NCBI RefSeq assembly: GCF_003858395.1
Contig: NZ_QWEV01000005.1
Span: 806,001 to 870,000, forward strand
Source: Acidipila sp. EB88
GTDB taxonomy: Bacteria; Acidobacteriota; Terriglobia; Terriglobales; Acidobacteriaceae
Direction of reading: 5' to 3'
Length of the DNA stretch: 64,000 bases
In this document: positions 1-10,994 of the stretch, one piece after another
Layout: each line of letters starts with the position of its first letter
How positions within the stretch are numbered: position 1 is the stretch's first letter
Made by a program: the position numbers and the translations under genes
The notes under the pieces: generated by a model
What the model saw: only the letters and a program-made list of their open reading frames with translations
Database searches by the model: none
What the model was told of the DNA's origin: nothing

Positions 1-463
1 GCAGGCTCAGGGCTACCGCGCGACGATCATCAACCAGGGCGTTGCGGGGGATACCACGGAGGATGGCTTGCGCCGCATCGGTGCGGTACTCGCGGCGCAC
101 CCCGACATCGTGGTGCTCGAACTCGGCGCCAATGACGCGATCTACGACAAGCCCATTCCCGGCATCGTTGCCAACCTCAACACGATCATTGCGTCGCTCC
201 AGCAGGCCCACATTCGCGTGCTGGTTGCAGGCGTGGTCATGCCGCCCAACCTGCAGGCGGGTGCAGCCTACGTGGCGCAGTTCAACCCGATCTACAGCAG
301 CGTTGCTGCCGCAAACAATGTGGCGCTGGTGCCCTCCCTGCTCAACAACGTGTATGGCGTCGCCGGCCTTATGAGTTCCGACTACATCCATCCCAACAGT
401 GCGGGGTATGAACACGTGGCGCTCAACGTGCTGCCCTACCTTGAACCCATGCTGACCAGATAA
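1..463 (+). CDS. SGNH/GDSL-family hydrolase (TesA-like arylesterase/lysophospholipase), 5' end missing
   Basis: The gene enters from the left edge; the open frame starts at base 2 and ends with TAA at 461-463. The visible part carries the later SGNH blocks: the Gly block II (NQGVAGDTT, about residues 12-20 of the visible part), the Asn block III (LGAND) and the C-terminal Asp/His block V (DYIHPNSAGY) that supplies two members of the catalytic triad. The nucleophile GDS block and any signal peptide lie outside the window. TesA-type enzymes cleave acyl esters or thioesters, usually in the periplasm. The exact substrate cannot be told. It runs convergently to the hypothetical gene that ends at 491. 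Confidence 0.85.
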   Translation, partial: QAQGYRATIINQGVAGDTTEDGLRRIGAVLAAHPDIVVLELGANDAIYDKPIPGIVANLNTIIASLQQAHIRVLVAGVVMPPNLQAGAAYVAQFNPIYSSVAAANNVALVPSLLNNVYGVAGLMSSDYIHPNSAGYEHVALNVLPYLEPMLTR

Positions 464-490
464 ATCAGCACCGGGGCGCGGCGCAGCGAG

Positions 491-1498
491 TTACGGGGCC
501 TCTTCCTTTTGCACCGGCGAAAAGCCGCCCTTGTTGTCGGGCGCCATGGGGTTCACACCGAAGTCCCATCCATCCTGGTTGAATCCGCCGCCGGGGAGCA
601 ACTCGATCAGGCTGTACTGCCCCAGGTTCAGGTCGCTGCGGGGCTCCACCTGCATCCAGTGGCCGCCGGGGAGCAGCCTGCGCTCCGTGGCTACGATCTC
701 GGCGCTTCCGTCAGCTTCGCCACCCGTACCAAGCCCGCGCAGTTGCAGGGCCGAAGCCGCCCGCTCATTTTTGCCGACGCGCAAACGCACCAGCGCGTAG
801 CTGTTCTCTGGCGATGCCTGCGGGTCGCTTTTGCCCGTCTTCTCCGACGAGGCACCATGCGTATCCACGACCATCGCGTCTTCCCGGGCTGGCGCCTGGC
901 TGCGGGTATCCACCGCGATAAAGAACACGGGGCGCGCCACGTGGAACGACACCACGGCCTTGTACCCCTGTAAACGGATCAGGTCGCGCGCGCCGCCCTG
1001 CGAAATTGCCGCACCCTTGACGCTGTGCCCCATGTCCAGGTTCAGGTCGCCGTCACTTTGGCGGATCCGCACCAGCCGGGGCTCGTTGTTGTACGAGTCC
1101 AGCGCCCACACTCCGCTTTCGTCCGGCAAGCGCAACCCCGGCGCCACCTCCGGCTGCCGGCCCGCTTCCTCGGCGCGCTGCGCGGCTGCCTGCCGATCCA
1201 GCTCCGCTGCCTCTTGCGCGGCTGGGCTGTTTGGGTCCGGCGTGGCCTGGGGAGCGTGCTCGTGGTTGTAGCGCGCGGTCGCGTCCCAGTCCACCAGCGA
1301 CTGCGGCAGCTCTTCCCAGCCTTCGCCGCGCTCGGCCGACAGGAAGCGCACGCGGTCACCCTTGACCTCGTAGCGCACCACCACCTGGTAGCTGCCATCT
1401 TTCAAAATCAGTCTCTGGCGGCCCGGCGCATCCTGTGCCCCACCCATGGCGGGCAGCAGGGCAAGACACGCGGCGACAACGGCAAGCAAGGCACGCAT
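491..1498 (-). CDS. Secreted hypothetical protein, 335 aa
   Basis: The protein begins with a clear signal peptide (MRALLAVVAACLALLPAMGGAQ) and is exported. The mature chain opens with a short beta-rich segment (LILKDGSYQVVVRYEVKG), then an Ala/Glu/Gln-rich linker at about residues 85-115 that looks like coiled coil, then a mixed beta domain to the end. No enzyme motif is visible and I do not recognise the family. It lies 12 bases downstream of the membrane protein that ends at 1511 on the same strand, so the two are probably co-transcribed. Proteins of this make-up are common in Acidobacteria genomes, but that is recollection, not a search result. Confidence 0.7.
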   Translation of the reverse strand: MRALLAVVAACLALLPAMGGAQDAPGRQRLILKDGSYQVVVRYEVKGDRVRFLSAERGEGWEELPQSLVDWDATARYNHEHAPQATPDPNSPAAQEAAELDRQAAAQRAEEAGRQPEVAPGLRLPDESGVWALDSYNNEPRLVRIRQSDGDLNLDMGHSVKGAAISQGGARDLIRLQGYKAVVSFHVARPVFFIAVDTRSQAPAREDAMVVDTHGASSEKTGKSDPQASPENSYALVRLRVGKNERAASALQLRGLGTGGEADGSAEIVATERRLLPGGHWMQVEPRSDLNLGQYSLIELLPGGGFNQDGWDFGVNPMAPDNKGGFSPVQKEEAP

Positions 1499-1510
1499 AA
1501 TCTCCCTACC

Positions 1511-3388
1511 CTACCGGAAAGTTTCGTCGCGTCGCACATACAGGCGGAAGCCCATTGGCCCGTTTTCCGCCCGGACGAAATCGTGCTGCTCTGCCAAACG
1601 ATAGTGGGCGGCCAGGTACGCGTGGAACCAGGGCCACAGCTCCAGCTTGCGATAGCGCCCAGGCCCTTGTGGAAACAGCCACTCCGTGATGATCAGATCC
1701 CTTGGAGGATGCGCCTCGAGCGCCTCACGGAACTGCTGCTGACCGTGCAGCACTGCTGCAGGGAGGTCGCCTGGCGGCGGCAGCGTCTCGCCGCGGCTCC
1801 CGGCGAGCGCCTGCGGAAACAGGAACTCGTCGTAGACCGTACCGGTCGCCTCGCGCGCGCCCAGGTGCAGCAGGGCATCCGTGCAGCCGGTAATCAGGTC
1901 GAGGCACTGCACCTCACCGTCGAGGGCACGCACACCCTGCGGTCCTGCTTCACGCAACAGCGCCTGTTCCATGGCCGCGATTGTCGGCGTGGACCACTGC
2001 GCCTTTTCCACCGCCCGGAGATACGAAGGCGCCATGAGCAGCACCCCGAAGCCGAAACCAGCCACCCCAAGCGCCCTTGGCAGCTGGCGGTTGCTGCGAA
2101 CAGCCGCCGTAAACTGGAGCCCGCTGTACAGCAGCAGAAAGGCAACAAAGGGGTAACGCTGGTAGGGGAAGCCCTTGCCCTGCGCGACGAACGAAACCAG
2201 CCCCAGCAGCACAGCGAGCAGCAGGGTACGCTCGCAGGCACGGTCCCTGCTCGATCCAGGCTTCGGGAATCCCGGCCTGCGATGCAGATCTCCCGGCCGG
2301 CTGCCAGAGAGTATCCCGGATAGTTGCACGCGGCCGGCAATCCTGCAGGCTACCCAGCAGGCAACGAGCAGCAGCTCAAGCTTGGCCACCGACGCAATGC
2401 TGCTTGCTCGCAGCAATTGCCAGAATGGAACCCGCGCCAGCAGCACGTGGTAAGGCAGATCGACGCGCAATACAAAGGCAAGGGCACCCAGTGCACCCCA
2501 GTGTGCGAGGAAGCATCCTGCCAGCAACAGCGGCAACGAGAACCCGGCAGCCGCCATGCCCAGTGCTCGCCCCCGGAACAGCGCTGTGCCGCCAGCAGGG
2601 CCCCCGGCCGCACGGGCGAGCCACGGCAGCAGGCACACAAGGAACATCGCCTCGAACGGCTTGATCATTGTGGCCGCCCCGACCAGCAGTCCGAAGCCGA
2701 AGATCTTGCCCTGCCATCGCCCTGTCGTTCTGTTGTGTGTCTCGGGCCACGCAGAGTGCAGCACGGCAACCGCCCACAACAGCAGCATAGTCAGCCACAG
2801 GTCCCGCTGCCCGGCCTGGCCGATCCCGTCGCGCCCGTGGTACAGGGCAAACAAAGTGCCCGCAAAGACCCCGGCAAACCAGCGACTGCGCCCTGCGATC
2901 CTCAGCATCGCCAGCCCTGCAAGCACGACCGCTGCAAGATCCATCAGTCGCCACACCGAGGCCAGGCATAGCCCGAGCGTGCGGGCCAGCAGCGTCGAGA
3001 TCCACTCCGGCACGTAGGCCCCGGGCAGGTTGATGTCGCCGATATCGCGATATGGAGTCATGCCTGCCTGCATCAGCAGCACCACGTAGTGCATCAGCGC
3101 CGCGTCGTTCACCAGTGGCCAGTGCCGCGACGACCACGACGCAGCCATCGCGCACGCGGCAAGCACCACGGTAGCCAGCAGGGCACTCGTATGCCGCCAG
3201 TGTTCCCAGCGGGTCAATCCCGCCAAGCCTGCCCGGCTCGTCGCAGGCAGCGCGTACTCGGCTGTGTCTGCAGGCTGCCTCGACACCGTGCCGTCATTCT
3301 TCTGGCGCTTCCCGGCCCTGGACGTACCGGGATCCAGGCCATTGCTATTGCGCTCGATAATGCCCCCTCGGGGCCTGCATTCCGACAC
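1511..3388 (-). CDS. Polytopic membrane protein, possible GT-C (PMT/GT39-like) glycosyltransferase
   Basis: About ten hydrophobic segments follow a polar N-terminal region of some 70 residues. Between the first two segments is PYRDIGDINLPGAYV, which resembles the acidic first-loop motif of GT-C enzymes, the lipid-phosphate-sugar glycosyltransferases that work on the periplasmic side of the inner membrane. A large soluble C-terminal part (about residues 470-625) would be periplasmic. The start is uncertain: the first ATG gives a long disordered leader, and GTG codons further in are possible. The gene is read away from pyrG and leads into the secreted hypothetical at 491-1498. The family assignment rests on topology and one motif only. 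Confidence 0.6.
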   Translation of the reverse strand: MSECRPRGGIIERNSNGLDPGTSRAGKRQKNDGTVSRQPADTAEYALPATSRAGLAGLTRWEHWRHTSALLATVVLAACAMAASWSSRHWPLVNDAALMHYVVLLMQAGMTPYRDIGDINLPGAYVPEWISTLLARTLGLCLASVWRLMDLAAVVLAGLAMLRIAGRSRWFAGVFAGTLFALYHGRDGIGQAGQRDLWLTMLLLWAVAVLHSAWPETHNRTTGRWQGKIFGFGLLVGAATMIKPFEAMFLVCLLPWLARAAGGPAGGTALFRGRALGMAAAGFSLPLLLAGCFLAHWGALGALAFVLRVDLPYHVLLARVPFWQLLRASSIASVAKLELLLVACWVACRIAGRVQLSGILSGSRPGDLHRRPGFPKPGSSRDRACERTLLLAVLLGLVSFVAQGKGFPYQRYPFVAFLLLYSGLQFTAAVRSNRQLPRALGVAGFGFGVLLMAPSYLRAVEKAQWSTPTIAAMEQALLREAGPQGVRALDGEVQCLDLITGCTDALLHLGAREATGTVYDEFLFPQALAGSRGETLPPPGDLPAAVLHGQQQFREALEAHPPRDLIITEWLFPQGPGRYRKLELWPWFHAYLAAHYRLAEQHDFVRAENGPMGFRLYVRRDETFR

Positions 3389-3409
3389 CCTGTGGACTCG
3401 TGGGGGTGA

Positions 3410-5202
<1,793 letters not shown>

Positions 5203-5216
5203 AGCGGCGCCCCCTG

Positions 5217-5804
5217 CTATTTCGCAGTACTTACAGCAGGCACCGATTCACTCAGCAGCAGCCGGCCTTCGTCTTCGGAGACCGGCTCCAATGCAAGGTA
5301 GGGAAATGTGATGCCGCCAACGCCGGCGTCGGAGTGCGCGGCCGCCCGCAGGTAGTAGACCCGCCCGGGGTCGGCTACAAAGTTGTAGAGAGAGGTCTGG
5401 CTGGAAAGGCTCTTGAGCCTGGACTGCCACTGCGCGCAGTAATGGTGCGTGCCTGTCTCGATCTCTTCCCGCACATACGAATTGTGCCGGGTGGCCCCAA
5501 TCCACGCACCATCCATCCCGACGCGGATCGTCGGGGTGGCTTTCGTTGCGGCGGAGTTGAAGTAGCCAATGATGTAGACAACCGCCTTGCCGGCCGGTGG
5601 TCCTGTCTCCTGCCCTCCGGACTTGCCATCCTGCACGTCAAAACTTGCATCGCCCGGGCCGCATCCCGGGGCTACGTTCGCCGGTGCCTGGGCATATGCG
5701 GCCGTCGCACGAGAAGAAAGCAGCGCTGCGAGCAGCAGCCCTGGCCCGAGCAGCCTGCGACCTACTTCGCCGCCACCAACTATCCAGGAACGGCCAGCCA
5801 TCAT
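5217..5804 (-). CDS. Secreted hypothetical protein, possibly DUF2846-like
   Basis: The 195-residue protein has an N-terminal signal peptide with a long hydrophobic core (GPGLLLAALLSSRATAAYA) and a mature chain that starts around residue 40. The mature part contains VYIIGYFNSAATKATPTIRVGMDG and a later G-x-V-Y-Y-L-R pattern, an arrangement seen in DUF2846 proteins, which are small beta-rich envelope proteins without known function. It ends 14 bases from the pyrG stop, tail to tail. It is followed upstream by another secreted hypothetical on the same strand (5839-6333), so the two may form one unit. Two ATG codons in a row make the start ambiguous by one residue. Confidence 0.6.
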   Translation of the reverse strand: MMAGRSWIVGGGEVGRRLLGPGLLLAALLSSRATAAYAQAPANVAPGCGPGDASFDVQDGKSGGQETGPPAGKAVVYIIGYFNSAATKATPTIRVGMDGAWIGATRHNSYVREEIETGTHHYCAQWQSRLKSLSSQTSLYNFVADPGRVYYLRAAAHSDAGVGGITFPYLALEPVSEDEGRLLLSESVPAVSTAK

Positions 5805-5838
5805 GCCTTATCTCCGGTGCGCAGCGGCGCCTGCCCGC

Positions 5839-6333
5839 TCAACGCTTCAAGCGCTGGGCATCCTGGAATGCCTCGATGAACGACTGTGCACACTCCCGCC
5901 CGGCCTTCTGCTTCCCATCGCCCGTAGAGGTCGAGTAGAACTCCGCGAACCCACCCTTCGCCGTGGCTGTCATCTTCACATCCGTGGAACTGCTGACACT
6001 GAAACCGTAACTCTGCGAATTATCCTTGGGGTCCCGGGTCTGGCTGTTGCTCGTGTCGTGAGTGCTCGCTTTTGAAAAGTGCAGCACGATGTCTGCTGCA
6101 TCCACATGGTCGATCACCTGCAGACGCCCCCATTGCTTCAGCGCCGCCGTAGCGCCATCCTCAACCGTCATCGTGTGCGTGTCGTTCAGGATCACGACCG
6201 TTTTCGCAGCCAGCACAACCGGCGGAAAGACCCTGCCATTCGCCTGCGCAAACGCCCCTGCACCCGCAAGCATGCACCCGGCAAGCACCGTGGCCAGCAC
6301 CCCGCGCATCCGCATGTTCCCTCGACCAACCAT
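5839..6333 (-). CDS. Secreted hypothetical protein, 164 aa
   Basis: I place the start at the ATG at 6333, because GGGAG sits six bases upstream; the open frame runs further to 6420 without such a site. The N-terminus is a signal peptide (MRMRGVLATVLAGCMLAGAG, ending AFA-QA). The mature part includes VVLAAKTVVILNDTHTMTVE and a Ser/Thr-rich middle (about residues 95-130), and it ends in KR-rich helical sequence. This pattern resembles a class of acidobacterial envelope proteins that carry one short alpha/beta domain, but I cannot name it. It lies between pyrG and kdsA on the opposite strand, next to another secreted protein. Confidence 0.6.
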   Translation of the reverse strand: MVGRGNMRMRGVLATVLAGCMLAGAGAFAQANGRVFPPVVLAAKTVVILNDTHTMTVEDGATAALKQWGRLQVIDHVDAADIVLHFSKASTHDTSNSQTRDPKDNSQSYGFSVSSSTDVKMTATAKGGFAEFYSTSTGDGKQKAGRECAQSFIEAFQDAQRLKR

Positions 6334-6516
6334 CGCTGACTCCCGCTTGCCAGAGAATGAAAGTCCACTTCGAAATCGGACGTAGTCTAGCAAGCCGGCC
6401 GGCAGCAGGCAAAGCAGCATCTGCTCTGGCAGCGTGGCAGTCGCACCATTTCGGAACCGCCTCCGCCCCGCGGCCGCCAGCCGCCTTGCTGGTCTGCTTT
6501 ATGTTCCAATTACCGT

Positions 6517-7335
6517 GTGATTGAAGACTTCGAAATTGGCAATGTCCCTGTCGGCGCCGGCCGGTTGTTTCTGATCGGCGGCCCCTGCGTCATCGAGAGC
6601 GAACAGCACGCCCGCCACATGGCCGAGAGCATCCAGCGCATCACCGCGGACCTTGGCATCCCGTACATCTTCAAAGCGTCCTACGACAAGGCCAACCGCA
6701 CGTCCGTGAGCAGCTTTCGTGGTCCCGGCCTGCGTGAAGGCACGCGCATTCTCCGCACCATTGCCGAGTCGACCGGCCTGCCCGTCCTGACCGACGTCCA
6801 CGAGCCCGCGCATTGCGAGATTGCCGCCGAGGGCGCCGACGTGCTGCAGATCCCGGCCTTTCTGTGCCGCCAGACCGATCTGCTCGTCGCCGCCGGCAAG
6901 ACCGGCCGCGCCATCAACGTGAAAAAGGGCCAGTTCGTGGCACCCTCCGACATGGAGCATGCCGTCGGCAAGATCCTGACCACGGGCAACACCCGCATCT
7001 CGCTCACCGAGCGTGGCACCACCTTCGGCTACGGCAACCTCGTCGTCGATATGCGTGCTCTCGGCATCATGCGCCGGCTGGCTCCGGTGGTCTTCGACGG
7101 CACCCACTCGGTGCAGATGCCCTCCGCCGCGAACGGCGTCTCCGGCGGCCAGCCCGAGTTCATTCCGCTGCTAGCCCGCGCCGCGGTTGCTGCCGGCATC
7201 GACGGCATCTTTCTCGAGGTGCACGACAACCCAACCGAGGCGAAGTCCGACGGCGCCAACGCCCTGCGACTCGACCTGCTCAAGCCGCTGTTGGAGACAC
7301 TGCTGGCCCTGCACGAGCACGCGCCCAGGCGATAG
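6517..7335 (+). CDS. kdsA: 3-deoxy-8-phosphooctulonate (KDO 8-P) synthase
   Basis: The enzyme condenses phosphoenolpyruvate with arabinose 5-phosphate to give KDO 8-phosphate, the first committed step of the KDO core of lipopolysaccharide, in the cytosol. The 272-residue length is normal. Family signatures are LIGGPCVIESE (about residues 19-29), IFKASYDKANRTS (about 51-63), INVKKGQFVAP (about 129-139), ERGTTFGYGNLVVDMR and the C-terminal HDNPTEAKSDGANAL. The start is GTG at 6517. Its presence shows that the host makes a KDO-containing outer membrane. It stands apart from its neighbours, with genes of opposite strand on both sides. Confidence 0.97.
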   Translation: MIEDFEIGNVPVGAGRLFLIGGPCVIESEQHARHMAESIQRITADLGIPYIFKASYDKANRTSVSSFRGPGLREGTRILRTIAESTGLPVLTDVHEPAHCEIAAEGADVLQIPAFLCRQTDLLVAAGKTGRAINVKKGQFVAPSDMEHAVGKILTTGNTRISLTERGTTFGYGNLVVDMRALGIMRRLAPVVFDGTHSVQMPSAANGVSGGQPEFIPLLARAAVAAGIDGIFLEVHDNPTEAKSDGANALRLDLLKPLLETLLALHEHAPRR

Positions 7336-7413
7336 CGCACGCCCCGTCTCAAGCTGAAACGAACACACGTCCCGAAGAAAGCCAGCCAGCAGCAAGCCGT
7401 TCAAACAAAAAAC

Positions 7414-7434
7414 GGCCCCTCTTGTGGAGGGGCC
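7414..7434 (-). terminator. Rho-independent terminator for the OmpA-domain gene
   Basis: GGCCCCTC and GAGGGGCC form a perfect eight-base stem with a five-base loop. On the minus strand the stem is followed by a T-rich tract (complement of 7401-7412), so it serves the gene that ends at 7493. On the plus strand no T tract follows. Confidence 0.85.
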
Positions 7435-7492
7435 AATCTGCCTTGGTTCTCTCGTTGGTCGAGAGCTTTGCGCGGGCTTCCACCGCTGGTGC

Positions 7493-8413
7493 TTACTGCA
7501 CCGAGCCGTTGTTGGAAGCAGCAGGAGCCGTGCCGGCAGGCGCACCCCCCGCGGCCGCTAAACTGTTCTGCATCACGCTGACCCGCACCGCATTGCCGGC
7601 AGGCGCCAGTGGCGCGCCCGAGGCATCCTGCAACTTGGCATTGCCGAGCGCGATCTGGTGAATCTTGTAGACCGGCACCTGGTGCTGCTCCACGAGGTAG
7701 CGCACCACAGCATCTGACATGTGCTGCGAGCTGGTCAGTCCGGCCTGCCCGCGCAGGTGCGAGTAGCCCGCCACCTCTACAACATAGCCCTTCTGCCCCT
7801 GCAACTGCGTGGCCACCTGGTCCAGCGCCTCACGCGCACGCGCATTCAGCGTGGTCTGGCCCGGGCGGAACAGGAGTTCCGTATCCGAAACCTTGCTGTA
7901 CTGGTCGAGCCCCGAAACGGTGCTGTTGATCTGGCTGGTCTGCGAGCTGGCCTGCTGCGCCAGCTGCTGTGCCTGGCCGGCGGTGGTGTTCGCCGAGGAG
8001 GCGGTCTGGCTGGCCTGGTCCGCGGTGGACTGCGCCTGGTGAATGCCGGCCGCAGTCTTGGCGTCCAGTGCCTGGATGTCGCGGCTGTTCTTGGCCTGCA
8101 GCTGATCCAGCTCGTTCAGGCGACCCTTGACGGGGTCGAGCTGGCGCTTCACCCACTTTTTGCGGGCGAACGGGTTCAGGTGACCCCAAAAACCTTCCTT
8201 CGACTGCGTAGCAAGCGGCTGGCCGGTCGCATAGGTATTGTTGTTGGCCGGGTCCATCCCGTTTGCACTTGCGGAACCGGTGGCGGTTCCACTCTGCGTC
8301 GTACCTGTACTGGTCCCCTGGGGAGCAGAGGTCTGGGCCATCATCGGCAACGCAGCGGAGCTGCCAAGCAGCAGCGCAGCCGTGGCCGAAAGCATGATTC
8401 TCGAGTGCTTCAT
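7493..8413 (-). CDS. OmpA-family C-terminal domain protein (peptidoglycan-associated)
   Basis: The protein is exported through a signal peptide (about residues 1-26, ending MMAQ). A Ser/Thr/Gly/Gln-rich segment (27-70) is followed by a heptad-like region rich in Gln and Ala (about 95-165) that should form a coiled coil. An OmpA-like domain follows at about 175-285 with LLFRPGQTTLNARAREALD and the repeat-like VVEVAGYSHLRGQAGLTSSQ; such domains bind diaminopimelate in peptidoglycan. The classic G-x-T/A-D-x-x-G is replaced by GYSHLRGQAG, so binding may be altered. It probably tethers the outer membrane to the wall. A strong terminator lies just downstream. Confidence 0.8.
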   Translation of the reverse strand: MKHSRIMLSATAALLLGSSAALPMMAQTSAPQGTSTGTTQSGTATGSASANGMDPANNNTYATGQPLATQSKEGFWGHLNPFARKKWVKRQLDPVKGRLNELDQLQAKNSRDIQALDAKTAAGIHQAQSTADQASQTASSANTTAGQAQQLAQQASSQTSQINSTVSGLDQYSKVSDTELLFRPGQTTLNARAREALDQVATQLQGQKGYVVEVAGYSHLRGQAGLTSSQHMSDAVVRYLVEQHQVPVYKIHQIALGNAKLQDASGAPLAPAGNAVRVSVMQNSLAAAGGAPAGTAPAASNNGSVQ

Positions 8414-8746
8414 CTATCTCGCCTCTATCCGGAACAATCTCGTACATCAACATCCGGGCAGGTATGCGCCCTGAGAAACGTCTGGATGCATCCTGTGTAT
8501 TGCATCTGACATGCCAAACTCCAACATGCCATGCCCCTGGAACGCTTCCCGCCATTCTCCATGGCCAACCCCTGCATTTTGAACGACCTGCATGATACGG
8601 CGTTTGCAGGTCACAAGAACCGGAAGCCGTGAATCTAGGGAAATCGGCCGCCCGTCTTGCAGCTTAGACGTAATTCTTACGCCGTTCTCTGCTGCTTGCA
8701 CAACTTAGTGCTCCGATTCGATCCAGCCACCCCAGTGATTCTGCTT
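8414..8746. other. Intergenic stretch without convincing gene
   Basis: This stretch between the OmpA-domain gene start and the stop of the DUF2393 gene has short open frames on both strands, but none has a good ribosome site or a family signal. It should hold the promoter of the OmpA-domain gene. Nothing else was recognised. Confidence 0.4.
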
Positions 8747-9367
8747 CTACTGCACGGAGACCGCGATCACACGAATCTCCGGGTATGCCCCATCCCAGGA
8801 GCCAGGGGTTGTGTCGAAGATCAGGCGGAATGCCCTCGCCTCGCCCGACTTGATCGGGGCGGCGCTTACCGGCACCGTGTCCACATAAGGCTCGCGAAAG
8901 CGCACCAGGTTCAGCGGCAGGGTTTCCTTGCCGGCGAGCTGCCCGGCCACATCCTTGAAGCCGATCTGCACGGTCACCGCGCGCACCGTGCCCGCGCCAT
9001 GATTTGTGATCGTTCCGTCGATGTACATCTCTTTGCCGCCGGAAAGGTTGGAAGAGTCGCTCATCTGGATGCCGGTGATCGGCAGGGAGCTCGCGTAAGC
9101 GGCGGGTGGGGCCAGCGCAGCGCCGCCCGGGTTCGTTTCTGCGGTGTTCCTGTGGCCCAGCAATAAAAGCCCCGCCGCGATCAGCAACACCACCGCGACA
9201 GCAATCAGCGCCGGTTTCCAGGAGCGCGGCTCCCGCTGCTGCAAGGCACTTCCGCCTGTAAACACAGGCGCATGGCGTGTGGCACCAGTCCCGCCTGTTC
9301 CAGACTGGGAACCCGGCTCGGGTGGCGGCTGTATGGCAAACTGCGGGTCTCTCCCGGAATCGCTCAT
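8747..9367 (-). CDS. DUF2393-like membrane-anchored protein
   Basis: The start is put at the ATG at 9367 (MSDSGRDPQF), because the 45 residues encoded further upstream look like noise. The first 70 residues are Pro/Gly/Gln-rich and cytoplasmic, followed by one membrane helix (PALIAVAVVLLIAAGLLLL) and a beta-rich extracytoplasmic domain of about 125 residues with ITGIQMSDSSNLSGGKEMYI and the FKDVAGQLAGKETLPLN stretch. This is the layout of DUF2393 or FxLYD-type domains, which have no known activity but are often linked to the cell envelope. The call rests on layout and partial sequence resemblance. Confidence 0.65.
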   Translation of the reverse strand: MSDSGRDPQFAIQPPPEPGSQSGTGGTGATRHAPVFTGGSALQQREPRSWKPALIAVAVVLLIAAGLLLLGHRNTAETNPGGAALAPPAAYASSLPITGIQMSDSSNLSGGKEMYIDGTITNHGAGTVRAVTVQIGFKDVAGQLAGKETLPLNLVRFREPYVDTVPVSAAPIKSGEARAFRLIFDTTPGSWDGAYPEIRVIAVSVQ

Positions 9368-9640
9368 GCGCTTATCGTACCGCTGCCTCGTACCGTCGCA
9401 CGCCTGCACTCTGTCCTGCCTTGGCTGCGCTGCGAAGAAGCCGTTCTGCCACCGCGGTACGCGTGTGGAGGCAGAACCTCGGTCGGGCGCCACGAGTTGC
9501 ATCTCAAGGCCTCTCCAAAGTCACGTACCGCACATTTTTTCAAAATGAAATCATCCAGGAAGGGGCAAGATGCGTCCATGTTAGTGCAGCACTTTCTGTC
9601 CACCTCCCTTCTTCACTGTTGTTCTCGCCGGAGCCTGCCC

Positions 9641-9754
9641 ATGCCGACGTCCCTTGCTGCTCTTTCCTCACTCCCCGGACAAGCGGGTGAGTGGCCCTAC
9701 AAGATTGCTATCGCCGCAGCAGCCCTGCTCGTCCTGCTGACCGCCGCCGTTTAG
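9641..9754 (+). CDS. Possible small single-span membrane protein, 37 aa
   Basis: ATG at 9641 is preceded by GGAG with seven bases between, and the frame ends with TAG at 9752-9754. The predicted peptide starts [20 protein letters not shown] and ends in a hydrophobic helix of about 17 residues ([17 protein letters not shown]). No homologue is known to me. The proper ribosome site and clean topology argue for a real gene, the tiny size against. Confidence 0.4.
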   Translation: MPTSLAALSSLPGQAGEWPYKIAIAAAALLVLLTAAV

Positions 9755-9779
9755 CCCTGCTCATACGCCTGCTGCTTCT

Positions 9780-10541
9780 TTAACTGAACCGCGCCCGCTT
9801 CGCGCCCAGCCGGTAATCCGGCCCCTTCATCTCCACCGGCACGCACATCTCCTGCAGTCGCGACCACATGCGTTCCCCGATGCGGTCGCCCAGCGTTTCC
9901 TCACGCATCGCGTGACGCGCCGGTGCCTCTCCCGTGGCGGCCAGGCTGCCGGCCCGCTGGTTCGGGTAGTTCGTCGTAATGATCGTGGTGCGCTTGTCGT
10001 TGTAGCGCGTGTTCAGGATCAGCGCAACCGTATCCCAGACCCAGTCCGTCGGCTTGGCCGCACCCAGTTCATCGAGCACCAGCACCTCGGTCTCAAAGAC
10101 CGGCTTCAGGATCTCCAACTCCGTCACGTCGACCTTGCTGTTGTAAGAGTTGGTGATCTGCTTGAGCAGTTCGCGGTAGTCGCAGAACAGGGATGGAATG
10201 CCCTTCTCAAGCGTCAACTTCTGAAGGATCGCCACCGCGAGGTGGGTTTTACCAAGGCCGACCGTGCCGGTAAACAGGATGCCTGTGCCATCGGCGGCGC
10301 CGGGATAGCTGTTGACAAAGCCGTCCACTCGCACAAACGCCTGGGCGGTCTCGGCCGTACGCTGAAAGTTGTCCAGCGTGCAGGTCGCGTAGCGCTGCGG
10401 AATACGCGCCCGTCGCAGCAGGGAGTACATCTTTCTCTGGTGCTGGCAGTCGCATGGCTCCGCCACCCGGCCGCCGTCTTCTTTTGCGATCACTCGCATT
10501 CCCATCCCGGCACACAGGGGGCACTCCGCCAACTCGCTCAT
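9780..10541 (-). CDS. DnaC/IstB-like AAA+ ATPase with N-terminal zinc ribbon
   Basis: Residues 1-30 hold a CPLC ... CDC cysteine cluster that looks like a zinc ribbon. A DnaC-type ATPase core follows with the Walker A motif GTVGLGKTH (about residues 78-86), a Walker B region [11 protein letters not shown] and a sensor ITTNYPNQ. Proteins of this build load the replicative helicase or help primosome assembly in the cytosol, and IstB proteins use the same core in transposition. No transposase is adjacent, so a DnaC/DnaI-type replication role is preferred. The start at 10541 ([10 protein letters not shown]) is chosen because the sequence upstream is unlike the family. Confidence 0.8.
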   Translation of the reverse strand: MSELAECPLCAGMGMRVIAKEDGGRVAEPCDCQHQRKMYSLLRRARIPQRYATCTLDNFQRTAETAQAFVRVDGFVNSYPGAADGTGILFTGTVGLGKTHLAVAILQKLTLEKGIPSLFCDYRELLKQITNSYNSKVDVTELEILKPVFETEVLVLDELGAAKPTDWVWDTVALILNTRYNDKRTTIITTNYPNQRAGSLAATGEAPARHAMREETLGDRIGERMWSRLQEMCVPVEMKGPDYRLGAKRARFS

Positions 10542-10691
10542 GCTCCTAGTATGGCAAATACGGGCAGGCGGGTCCTCGCTACGTTTGCATCGAACCCCGC
10601 GGGTAGGGCATCCTATACCGAGCACTCTCAATTGCTATCGTTGGGCGACCGCGATACCATGGACGGATTGCAGGAAAGGTCTAAAACAGTC

Positions 10692-10922
10692 ATGGCGAAA
10701 CAAGGGATTCATCCCAGCTACAGCGAAATCAACGTGAAGTGTGCGTGCGGCACCGAGTTCCAGACACGTTCCACCCACAAGGGCGATATCCGCGTGGAAA
10801 TCTGCTCGGCATGCCACCCCTTCTTCACCGGCAAGCAGAAGATGATCGATACTGCAGGTCGTATCGAGCGCTTCCGTCGCAAGTTCGCCAAGAGCGACAG
10901 CCAGCAGTCCAGCAACTCCTAA
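10692..10922 (+). CDS. rpmE: 50S ribosomal protein L31 (zinc-binding type)
   Basis: The 76-residue protein begins [20 protein letters not shown], a standard L31 N-terminus. It carries the paired cysteines CAC and CSAC that mark the zinc-binding form of L31. It sits at the central protuberance of the large subunit. ATG at 10692 follows AGGAAAGG within a good distance. An intrinsic terminator stands 18 bases after the stop, so it is a single-gene unit. The zinc form is often exchanged for a zinc-free paralogue under zinc limitation; no such paralogue lies in this window. Confidence 0.95.
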   Translation: MAKQGIHPSYSEINVKCACGTEFQTRSTHKGDIRVEICSACHPFFTGKQKMIDTAGRIERFRRKFAKSDSQQSSNS

Positions 10923-10940
10923 GCGCACAGCAGGTCCGAA

Positions 10941-10970
10941 GCCTCCGCGTCTTCGCGGGGGCTTTTCTCT
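10941..10970 (+). terminator. Rho-independent terminator after rpmE
   Basis: GCCTCCGCG pairs with CGCGGGGGC (nine pairs, one G-T) around a four-base loop, and TTTTCTCT follows. Confidence 0.85.
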
Positions 10971-10994
10971 TGCAAACAGCTGCAGCGTGAGTCG

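Noticed and set aside
1025..2323. 432-residue frame on the plus strand
   Set aside because: It lies antisense to the secreted hypothetical and the membrane protein, is Gln/Arg/His-rich and has no motif.
7414..7434. Hairpin as a terminator for kdsA
   Set aside because: The T tract is only on the minus strand; for kdsA no T run follows.
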